From Nymphaea colorata (lineage: Eukaryota > Streptophyta > Magnoliopsida > Nymphaeales > Nymphaeaceae), in NCBI RefSeq assembly GCF_008831285.2, contig NC_045139.1:8588204-8652203 (forward strand): a stretch of DNA of 64,000 bases. The letters run 5' to 3'. Position numbers and translations under genes: made by a program. Of this stretch, positions 40,768 to 50,715 are shown one piece after another. How positions within the stretch are numbered: the first letter of the stretch is position 1; every line of letters starts with the position of its first letter. The notes under the pieces are model-generated. The model did no database searches and was not told where the DNA came from. It was given only the letters and a program-made list of their open reading frames with translations.

Positions 40768-40962
40768 AGTGGGCGCAGCCACATATGGTCTGGTGTGGGC
40801 ATTTGCCCACAAATTGCCAGCACCAGCCCCACAAAATACCTTTATCTATAAGATTGCTGCCGATAAATGTTTGATTATGCATCTCTATATATTGGCCTCC
40901 CTCCAAGCATGAAAGTTCTGGATAAGTGTCCCTCTAACCAAAATTTCTGGCTCCGCCATTGG
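40768..40962. mobile_element. hAT-like MITE (CAGTGGCGGAGCC family), copy A
   Basis: About 195 bp, flanked by the perfect 8-bp repeat ACATCACC (40760-40767 and 40963-40970). The left end AGTGGGCGCAGCCAC and the right end CTGGCTCCGCCATTGG are inverted relatives. Internal GTGTGGGCATTTGCCCACA is shared with copies B and C. Confidence 0.75.
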
Positions 40963-42000
40963 ACATCACCGTCGACCTCATCAGATTGTTTGGTGACTTT
41001 GGTCCATCGACTGCAACGACGATGGAATATGGAAGTTGATCCGCTTGTTTGCAATGAAACTTGAACCGCAGTTTTGAGAGAGAGGGAGAGTGTGTGATGC
41101 AGTTAGATTTTTCGCTCCAATCCCTGAATCCAAGCTGAAACAAAATTAAGGGAAACTGAAATGAGAGCAGAACAAAAGAAGAATAATGAGTAAAGAGAAA
41201 GTGTAACACAAGAAACAATTAGGGTTCCCATTGAACTGATGACGATTACAAGTGAGCCATGAGGGCCCTCTATATAGACTCAAAGTGGATCTATGAATCT
41301 GGATCCAAAATAAATAAAACAATAAATAAAAATCTAATGGAAGTGCTGGATTTTCACAAAATCCGGAAGCTTATACTAAAAAAGAAGCACCATCTGTGCC
41401 AAGTTGATTTTTTTGATCTGATATGTGAAGAATATCATCGACAGAGAACTTAATTTACTACTGGTTACACAATTATAATATAAAGACATCACAATAATTC
41501 ATCAAACTGCACAAGTATTATCTTAACAAGAGTGTTAACAAGCTCACCCAAGTTTTTTGAGTAGTCGATTAAAAAATCTGTCAATTTCTTTTTGTCGACT
41601 CCACTATTAAATCAGTGCAAATTTGCATTTGACCTAAATTTCTCTTTGCCAACTTTTCAACGTGAACAAAAAATAAAATTGCCTAATTAATTTATATATA
41701 TTAATAAGAAAGCTGACTGGTCGAAGTATAACTAGACAAGTCCTCATATTAGAGTGTATAGTTAAGAACGTTATGCTAATGAAAATGCATTTGATTGCAT
41801 TAAACGCATTCTAGTCATTTTATCATATTAATCCAACTTATGTTAATGATCAATAGATGGAGGTAGGACTGGTGGCAGCTAATCTCTAGTCAAATCCTTT
41901 GGCCGTCAACTCTTTGTGCTGCAAAAGGGGCCACTAACGCACAAGTTGAAATGTGGTGAGGGTAACACCAGCAAAGGCCAAGCTATAGTTTCAAAATTTT

Positions 42001-42117
42001 AACAAGGGCCGGAATAAAAATTTTCAATATATATATATTCACATGTAAATTTTTAAAGTTTTTAAAATTTAAGGGGTGGGGCCAAGGCCCTTGTCCTTCC
42101 GTCCGCCTCTGGGTAGC
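42001..42117. mobile_element. Decayed MITE relic related to the GGCGGAGCC family
   Basis: ACAAGGGCC near 42002 and GGCCCTTGT near 42088 are inverted. The right end CCGTCCGCCTCTGG resembles the CTCCGCCACTGG end of the family. The core is AT-rich. Confidence 0.35.
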
Positions 42118-42681
42118 ACTCGAAATAGGTCCTGAATCCTACGGGATGAGGAGTTGGGTGGATGCTAGCTTTGATTTTATGTAGAACGTTGGGTCTCCCC
42201 GCCCATCCGATCACTTGAAATTCATGTTAGTGATCACTCAAAATCTAAAAGGTAGAAAGGTTTTTTTTTTTTTTAATATGCAAAATTTAAGCATATTTTT
42301 AGTGATGTCAACAAGTTAGGTGCAATATTCTTTATAATTGCGAAATCTTCAGGTATATTTTGAAGATCATCCTTTCGTTCAATTAAACTTTCTGGGTATG
42401 TTCCTGGACATCGAATTTCATAGTTTAGTAGAAGAGATTGAAAAAAGAAATATTATGAGGTCCCTTGGTTTTTCATAACTGGTAAAACCATTCACATTGA
42501 GATCTAGAAAATAGTGCCCAATTGACTGATGCCAACTTCAGGCCAATCATTAAAGTAGTTCATATTCAGATCGAGAAAATATATTTAAACTGCTTATACC
42601 AAATTCATACCTAATCATTAAAATAACTCATCTTAAAAAATGGTTATTGTCATTAATGCAAGACACTCTCTCCCTCTCTCT

Positions 42682-42787
42682 TAGTACAGCTGGATGGGTA
42701 AGCGGGTAAGTTGTGGGTGTGTCCCATGTTTGATTCCTAGAGGCGATAGCATGAGAAGACTTTGATTTGGGTTAAGAGGTACCAATG

Positions 42788-42802
<15 letters not shown>
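42682..42802 (+). mobile_element. tRNA-derived SINE-like element
   Basis: A-box-like TAGTACAGCTGGATGGGTAAG is followed 25 bp later by B-box-like GTTTGATTCCTAG. The 3' part GGGTTAAGAGGTACCAATGAC is followed by a CA/TA microsatellite tail. The 3' motif also occurs in the element at 13711-13866. Confidence 0.5.
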
Positions 42803-42818
<16 letters not shown>

Positions 42819-43684
42819 GTCACCTATAACTTAGCAAGCATGATCTAACCAGGTACAGTTGTGTAGATAGTCGTCATTGTGATCCTTAATTCATGCTCCA
42901 GAGATTCTTGACTAGTTAAAACCCTAAAACATCTAACCTTATGAATAAGAGGAACTTACATATCATCAACCCACTAAAATATCCATTTATGATCTTAAGA
43001 GTGAATTCATGGAAAATCTATATAACGTTTGGGTACAAATGTGTTTTAGTAATGATAGAAAAATAAATGGCTTTTATGACATGAAAGTTTGGATAGTAGA
43101 AAAAACAATATTCTTCACAAAAATAACTTAAACTAAAAAATTCTTATATCAAATGGGTGTTCGTAAACGTATGAAGATGTTTGTATCTTGTTTAAAATAT
43201 TTTTTAACAAAACTTTAGATGGTCTAGCTTTATATTTAACCAAAAATTATACAAGGCTAGAGCTGGCTGTCTCACCCCTACGTCGGCTAGATTGAGCTGG
43301 CTGCGCCGTTATGGGCACAACCTACATAAGCAGTAAGAGTCATGGGATATTTTAACATTTTTTGTAAATATGTATTTTGTAGTCATTTGTTTTTTTTTAA
43401 TTTTGATTTTTGTCTTTCCAAAAAGTCTTCTTTTGCTGTGTGAATGGGAGATTTTTTTTTTTTTAATCACAACCATATAACCAGGTTCGTACGTCGACCA
43501 AGCCTGGAGCCACGAGCTATACGATCACCCAAGTGAGCTGCAGCTCACCGTGCTCCGAATGTCTGTCAACCTGTCCCCGCCATTACTGGCAGTCACCCAT
43601 TAAAAATTAGACTTCTCTATCTCTCTTTCTCTCTCTATCTGCAGAGAAGATGATGACATGCACTGTGAAACATTCTTATCGACA

Positions 43685-43778
43685 AAACTTCGAGTTCTAT
43701 TTTACACTTCCAATTAACGTGTCCGCCATTAAACTTCGAGTTCTTTGCAGGCTCGTTTCGGCGTTAAACTTCGAGTTC
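43685..43778 (+). repeat. Three exact copies of a 13-bp motif
   Basis: AAACTTCGAGTTC occurs at 43685-43697, 43731-43743 and 43766-43778, with start-to-start spacings of 46 and 35 bp. The motif is itself partly palindromic (GAACTCGAAG on the other strand). Confidence 0.9.
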
Positions 43779-44728
43779 ATGCAGAATATATATGCCTCAC
43801 CCTTCTCGTTAAACTCTGTTCCAGCGCCGATCATGTTCATCTTTTGAGAGGTTAGTACTATGTATAGATCGGGCAAACGCCAGACCTAGCCAGCTACTAT
43901 TAGCCATGCATAGATCTTCGGGAATAATCGTACATGTACATCTGATAAAATTATGCTAACCACAATCACATGTGATCCTTCAATTTGGGTGTTGTACGTT
44001 GTGTCATGGCTCTCTGTCCGTTTTCTAATGCACAGATACTGTAGAATTCTCTCTATAATTTCACTCACTGTCGTTGAAGCCGGTTTCTGAATCCAATTCG
44101 GCGTTCGAGAACATATTTAGGAAACCGCATTCGGTGGGAATTGTGTTCTTCTGAATCAAGAAAAAAAAATGAAGGTTAAAGATTGAAATTTCCGAAAAGA
44201 AAAAAAAAAGGCACGAGAACGAAAAGAGCTAATTAGACGACCAGTCAAGAAAATGTCAGAGACAGAGTGTTCTAACTTTTTAATCGTCTGAAAATAGCTG
44301 GTAGCTTTAAACAAAAGCAAAAGGAAAAAAGATTGAAAATATTGAAACAATGGCACCGAAATCTATGCATCAACAACCTTCTCAACTTCCCAGTGATTAG
44401 ATTCGTTCTGAGTCAAGCTCATTTACGTGTTGATGTTCATGTATCAACTGATATTGTTCGGTCTACGAAGATATACATCCATTCAAACTCATGGAATGGG
44501 CTCGCCAATCCATACACTAAAGACAAACACTTCCCTCAGGTTTCCAGTGTTTGCTCCTTAACCAAGATTTTCTATATAATATATATAAAATATCAGCTAC
44601 TTTTTTGTCTCTTTGCATTTGTTGGTGACAGAGGGTTATCGCTACTTGAACTGTACATGTTAGCTTTCTACAGCTGTGTTGCAAGTAGAAGAGAGAAGAG
44701 AAGAAGAAGAAGAAATTCAAAGTAGAAG

Positions 44729-45422
44729 ATGAAACGAAGAGATCAGGATGCAGTAGTAAGTGGAGCTGAAGCGCAAGTTGGACAAAAGAACAGCTATTGG
44801 GGAACGCAGTGGTGCATGTGGGCATCGAGCTCACCTTCCAAGGGAAAGAGCATATTTCTCCAGAGTCCGTCCCACACTCCAATAAGCAACATGTCCCCAC
44901 AGCAACAAAAGGAAAACAACAAGAATCATATCATGGTCTGAATTTTCCGCGAATTTTCAAATCCCACTTGTGAAAATGTTTCATCTGCGTAAGCGTGTGA
45001 TTGCATCTGCCAAAAGCGCGTTAACTTTTTTATTATCAGAGAAGAATAACCCAGAAATGTTCATAAGTTGGCCGATTGATAGAAGAAATTAAACTAAAGA
45101 AAGGTACAATTAGTTGGGTCATTTGAAAGAAGAAGACGGAGAGGGGAAATAATTTTCTCTGCAATGAGCGATTCGAGTTTGGCAGTAAACATTTAGATGA
45201 TTGAGTTGATGTGGATATCTTTTGCAGAATCTAGAACGAGCAGCGGCACATGTGGTGCCTTTTGTCTTGATAAAAGAAACGTCCAAACGAAATGAGAAGG
45301 GGGCAGCAGCTTTTTTCAATACCAAGACGACATATGATGCGGAAGCTGCCGATTGCAAAAATAGCTACGGATCCAACGGGTTGCTGCAGATGAAAGTAGT
45401 GCATGGTAAAAACCATGAGTAA
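44729..45422 (+). CDS. Weak candidate: two-exon gene of unknown function, 133 aa
   Basis: An ATG at 44729 follows a purine-rich leader. Exon 1 would be 44729-44935, ending CATATCATG before a poor donor (GTCTGA). Exon 2 would be 45228-45422 after a good acceptor (TCTTTTGCAG). Both are phase 0, giving 134 codons with stop. The product is basic and Ser/Gln-rich in exon 1 (SSPSKGKSIFLQSPSHTPIS) and Ala/Lys-rich in exon 2. I recognise no domain. It could equally be a chance pairing of two open frames. Confidence 0.2.
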
Positions 45423-45815
45423 CGGAGGAAGAAGCTGTGAAAGAAAGACAGAGAGAGACCTCAAATGCGAGTTCATATAATACTGGACCATTTTGCAGGA
45501 AGATTGCAGCAATTAACAGTACGAGACAGGACGAACAGCTTCATTTCTGGCAGAGATAAGACGCGGTGTGGTTGCTAGGTCCAGTATATATGGACAGATC
45601 ACTTGCTTAATTGCCACGGTAGCAATTGCAGCGACTTAAGGTCGAAGAAGACGAGTTTTTACTGCGAAGGCGCAATTAACGGATCACAGGCCATGCAGTA
45701 TCGATAGATAGACATGATCATTGATCAGTTTGTAGGCTTGTCTTGTTCACGTAGGACGCCATTTTTTTAACAGATCGCGGATCATCGATCGATAGTTGTG
45801 AGTCTGTAGGCATGT

Positions 45816-45842
45816 GTTAGAGAGAGAGAGAGAGAGAGAGAG
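45816..45842. repeat. (AG)n microsatellite
   Basis: About 13 AG units, intergenic. Confidence 0.9.
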
Positions 45843-47118
45843 ATGGTAGCGACAGTTCAAAGCTCGTGAAGGCAACTTGGCTTATCTGAACGTTTACGTC
45901 CAGACGACAACTAAGCTTTTCTGAAAAGCCTTTTGAAAGTATCATGGATTTACTACATTTTAAGAGCTTTCCTTATGAATTTTGAATACGATTTTCTTTA
46001 CTTAATTTACATTGAATAATGATAGCCATGAGCCAAAAACATAAAAAAGGTGAATTTTCCTAAGTTTTTGTATGAATTAGCTAGGCAGATATTCTTTTGA
46101 AAACATTAAATGTAGAAACTAAATATAAAAATAATGTTTTTGACTCAATAACAGTATTTTTAGTCTTTAATTGTCAACTCAACTCATATACATAATAAAA
46201 AGAGGTTTAAATGAGAGTGTTTGGTAACCGGAACCCCGTATTCTGTTCCATAAACGTGTGTCACCAATCTCTGGGACGCATTCCCCTTGTTTCTTAATGA
46301 AGTCAAAATTTAAGTTGAAAGTCCAAAACTGTTCATATATGCCAGCATTAATATATATTAATGGCGGTTTTTCTTTTCAAATGGAAAAACTAATGACATG
46401 CAATGCTGTTTTGCTTTTTATTCTAGTCAATTCGAATTGATTGTTTTCCCCTAAAGGCCAAAGAGAAAGACAAAATAAGATGCAGTCTCTAAAGATGGAG
46501 GGGGCACGCATTTACATGGTTCTAATTTTACTATTTAATCTCCAGATTCAGGGAAGGGCATTTGGCATTCGACCATATATATATATATATATATATACAT
46601 GTATTAGAACACTAATATTTAATTACAATATGTGATCAGCATATCTAAAATCACGTTTCTTTGGATGTACAGGTGAGATTTTCTAAAGATTTTGGAGATC
46701 AATCATGTAATCTCCTTTTGCTTAGAAAATTCTTGTCTACACAGTACACACACACAAATGGTTTTCTTCTCGACAGTGATTCACAGCATCGAAAATTAGG
46801 TGGAGCAGGTAGTTTCATGGAAAATCCACTTATAGTAAATGTCACCGATCGGTGCCTTACTATTCTTTAGTCCTCAGGTTGTCTTTTTTGCCGAATGTCA
46901 TAGTTTCTATTAATTACTTTGACAATCTCTAAACTTAACGATGTTTTAACATTGGCCTTAAAAAAAAAATGTACAGATTCAAGATGAAAAACTTTAAAAA
47001 AAAAAAGATGTTGCAGTAGTGTCCCTAAGTTTCCCCACTTTAATTTGTGGATTAGGGGTACCATTGTAATTTTTCTCTTGTATTTTTCTTGTTTAGACAG
47101 TGGAGAGTCGGTGCGGCC

Positions 47119-47322
47119 AGTGGCGGAGCCATAAATTTTTGCATGGATGATAATTCAAAAGTTTTAGACCCCTCAAAGGGCATGCAAAAAATAAACAAAA
47201 TAAATGACTAAACAGCATTAACATATAAAATGCTCAAATGGATGAACTAATATGTAACTAAACAGTTTTTTTGATACTGTGTAGGCAACTGCCCACACAT
47301 ACCCATATGTGACTCCGCCACT
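47119..47322. mobile_element. hAT-like MITE (CAGTGGCGGAGCC family), copy B
   Basis: About 204 bp with terminal inverted repeats AGTGGCGGAGCCATA and, inverted, AGTGGCGGAGTCACATA. Internal GGCAACTGCCCACAC is the inverse of the GTGGGCAGTTGCCCACA in copy C, so it lies in the opposite orientation. No clear target duplication remains. Confidence 0.75.
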
Positions 47323-48026
47323 TCGATTATTAATCTTTTTGAACCACATAAATCCTCGTGTGTTTGCTCTTTTGCTTCTCCCTGATCCTTGAGGAAGGAA
47401 CTATGAGTGAAGGAAATACTATTTTGCACAAAGGCATTCCATCCGCGTCGGAATATTTAGTAACCAAATCGAGTATCCAGCATTTTTGTCCTTCTTACAA
47501 AGCTACCTTTCATTCAATAGATTCCGCAGTATTTGATTGGACTCACCTGCACAAAAAATCTACTCCATTGCTGTCCATCTGGCGCATATAAATGGACGGT
47601 AGCCTAAAACTAATGATGCTGGAGCTTTGCTGCCGGCCGTCGATCTTGGTTAGATGCTCTGAAAGAGCCACATTTCATGAAGCAATGGCATCCGCTGGAA
47701 AATCTTTTTCCGGGGACTGAGTCCGTGAGCACGGCCACCGGTATTTTGTCAGCTGTCCACGTCGTCGCTCGATACAAATTATCCGGGAAAGGCGGTCACG
47801 GGGCTCTGGAAGAAAGGGTTTTCTTTTTGGAGATGAGAGCGAAGTACAGAGGTCCCCCTCTCTCCCCCACACCCTTCTTTAGCATGGTCCAGCGAGCGTC
47901 AGACCAAATCGGAGGGAGACAAATTGTCTTCTTGACTCTGCATCCTTTTCTTTCAAGATATGTCATGGGTACACTTATCTCTAGATTTATTCTGTGGGTT
48001 TCAGAGATCATCTTCTCTGTATCTGC

Positions 48027-48255
48027 CATTCAAAATGTAGATCAAGAAACTGATCTTTTAAAGTAAACAACTAATGTCCTTGAAAAAATTAACATGATTG
48101 AGGTGAAGGAGAATCTCAACAACTAATTCCCATATAGTCTATAGCCAAAAAGTTCGGTTTCTTCACTTAGAAAGATTAGTCTCCGAATGCTGGTCAGGTT
48201 GTAGCATTCAAAATGTAGATCGAGAAACTGATCTTTTAAAATTAACAAATAATGG
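48027..48255 (+). repeat. Direct repeat of about 50 bp, 178 bp apart
   Basis: CATTCAAAATGTAGATC(A/G)AGAAACTGATCTTTTAAA occurs at 48027-48062 and 48205-48240 with one mismatch. Similarity continues about 15 bp further (AACAA-TAATG). Confidence 0.9.
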
Positions 48256-48579
48256 TTCGGACCTGACCGGACAGAACCATGTCAGACCAACAAAACATGA
48301 TTGCACGACCACGAACAACAGAGACTTGACCTAACTGGGACTCATTCAATTCAAAAAAAAAATGATCTAACCAGCTTTGCTATTGGAGTGGATGCTATGT
48401 CGATTTCGGGACAGCTAGATACATTAGAGGTCCGATCAAAGTTGAACTGATACATATAAAATGACAAAATACTCGTACATACCAGTCTAACTCATTTGCA
48501 ATCCTTAATGCATTACCAACATATGGTTCAATGGTACATTAGTTTTTTTGTGGTTTAAACTACACAATGTTCAATTTCC

Positions 48580-48979
48580 CTAGGTGTCTGGTGCAGCTGG
48601 TCAGTGGCGGAGCCACATTTAGGCTGATGTGGGCAGTTGCCCACACCAACTTCTTAATTTTCTTTCATTTTTACATTAAAATGGTTTAACATTTAGGTTG
48701 TTATACATGTAAGTGCCCTTTTAGGTATGAAAACCTGTGATCAAAAAAAATTTTCAGGCTTCACCGCTTAGTTTGACTAGCAGCTGGTAGAAGATTGATT
48801 AGTTGTGTGTTCGATTCTTGTGCACACCAACTTCTATATGTAAGTCGAAGTAAGGATAGACCCTGAAGGCAAAGGAAGGTATTAGCTTCAGAGTTTTATG
48901 TTGTTGCCGAGCAGGTGACAAAGTCTCTGGTGGTGCCGCTTCTTTGAGAACCCAAATAAAAAAGAGAAAAAAAAAAAAC
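48580..48979 (+). mobile_element. SINE-like element interrupted by a MITE
   Basis: If the nested MITE (48602-48780) and one CAGCTGGT are removed, the flanks join into a sequence with A-box-like GTGCAGCTGGTAGAAG and, about 20 bp on, B-box-like GTTCGATTCTTG, then about 130 bp more and an A-rich end near 48965-48979. The total of about 210 bp is normal for a plant SINE. The 5' end is uncertain. Confidence 0.5.
48602..48780. mobile_element. hAT-like MITE (CAGTGGCGGAGCC family), copy C, nested in a SINE-like element
   Basis: Starts CAGTGGCGGAGCCACA and carries the family core GTGGGCAGTTGCCCACA. It is flanked by an exact 8-bp duplication CAGCTGGT (48594-48601 and 48781-48788). The right end is decayed (GGCTTCACCGCTTAG, then about 9 extra bases). 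Confidence 0.75.
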
Positions 48980-50681
48980 TATATGATGTCCACATATATG
49001 TATAAATGATTGATATGCGAAATATTCCAAACATTTAATCGGATGCTATCAATAAAGGTTCTTGAACATATTTCCAAAGGACGTTTTACTATTAGCCAAA
49101 GGAATTTCAAATAACAGCCTATCACCATGATAGACAGGCAGCTACATGTAAAATTTTCAAATATGGGCTTGTTTTTGTCGTCGGATAAAAAAATTGAGCG
49201 TTTTTGTCGAAATATTGGAAACGTTTGGGCACCCATCGATGGGTGCAGATGCAAAGCAAGAACTGGTGAGGATGGATCGGATCTGATGGAACAACGAACC
49301 CGAGAAGGATGGAAGACCTGCACTTTCTTTGGAGGGAATGGTTCGAGAAAGCCGGGTCCACCGGATCCAACATGTAAACGGATTCGCGTCCAAAGTAGTA
49401 AATCGGGGTCCCACGAGAGGATCAGGCGTACTTACGTACAGAACAAGTTGTTCGGGTTCGAGAAAGAGGCTGTCACGAGACTAATAATGTTTCCTCACAT
49501 ATGGTCAATCTTTTTATTATATTGTTTGGTGTCATCTAGGAAATAAAATAAATTAGAAATTATCAGAAAACAAGAGACGGTAAATGTTTATATTTTTAAA
49601 GATAGAAATATGGCTAAATCAGTAAAAACAAAAGAAAATGAAATATATAAAAGATTTTATTTACTGTAGATAAATATAATTTTCCTAAGTATAATGTTTG
49701 TTTTGGAATATCAGCATGCATTCAAGATGATAACAACATATTGTCAATTGTATCATTTGTGAACCTGATGCAATTGGTATCACTGGAAATTATTATTTTA
49801 TAATTTTCTGAATTAGTAAAAAACAAAAAAAATTGGAATCTTGCACAACTTTCAAGAGACGATAAAAAACAAGGGATTTTGAATTGTGTAGAAAAAAGTA
49901 GTTCAGTCGTCCAAGATAAAAACGCGTCAACACGTCAACCAAGCCAAGGGCAGTACTGTCCATTAGAAAAATGTCACGCATGAACATTCCTCAATTCCCG
50001 TTTACCGCCTCCACTTTTTTTATATTACAGTAGAAACCTTCTCTTTGTGCACATATTTCGGACTGATACCTATTCTCTTTTTTTTTTTTATGTTTTTAAA
50101 GTTTAGGGTTGCTTTAGTGTTTTGAAATGACATTTTTATTATACTTAATTTATATATTTTAGATTTAAAGCTCTTTTTGGTGTATCAAAATGATGTTGCT
50201 ACTATACTTAAAACTTGTAAATCGGTACATTTGGTACCACGGAAATTCTCTTTCTACACAGGCCAAAAATTTTATGAATGTACCAAATAAATTCCTGATT
50301 CTAACTTTCGACTAAATGATCTGCGTGGTTAATATAATCCAGTATCTTCAATTTACCAATTCCAACTTCAATTGAGCCAGCCCAACTGAGTATCAGTGAA
50401 CAAGGTTTATTTATCTGAAAGTTAGGCCAGCTGAAAATGTGTTTTTCTTAATATAAGAAAATTATAGGCACTTCTTAAGAAATAATAAAAGTTCGTCCTT
50501 CTTCTTTTCGTAAAATTTCGCGGGGAAAAAGGAAATCTGAAAGGAGGGCGCTTGGTAGAAAAGGAAGAGGAAAAAACATTTCGAACACTGCAACGGTCAA
50601 TTGACGAGCACTGTGATATCGTCTGGAGCTGTTGCTATCTTGGCTGCACTCTCTCTCTCTTTCGGCTCTCTAAACTCTCTC

Positions 50682-50705
50682 ATGGAGGAAAGGGAGATCT
50701 CCTGA
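50682..50705 (+). promoter_or_regulatory. uORF just upstream of the LRR receptor start
   Basis: ATG at 50682 opens seven codons (MEEREIS) and stops with TGA at 50703-50705, ten bases before the main ATG at 50716. It lies in the CT-rich leader. If transcribed, it would precede every main-frame initiation. Confidence 0.6.
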
Positions 50706-50715
50706 AGGCTCAGGG

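Larger units (their letters stand above)
39402..50640. other. Long intergenic region rich in miniature transposons
   Basis: About 11 kb between eS7 and the LRR receptor gene. The first few hundred bases are eS7 3' UTR. Elements listed separately include three CAGTGGCGGAGCC-type MITEs, two SINE-like elements, a 13-bp triplicate, a direct repeat and microsatellites. There are no conserved protein frames. CpG-richer segments with open frames (47677-48066 and 49127-49546) are unassigned. Confidence 0.5.

Noticed and set aside
42682-42760. Possible functional tRNA gene
   Set aside because: The boxes are diverged and no cloverleaf acceptor stem could be paired; read as SINE-like.
47677-48066. 129-codon open frame
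   Set aside because: No family match, ends in a locally duplicated sequence and has competing antisense frames.
49127-49546. 139-codon open frame with opposing antisense frames
   Set aside because: No recognisable motif; probably CpG-rich transposon relic or chance.
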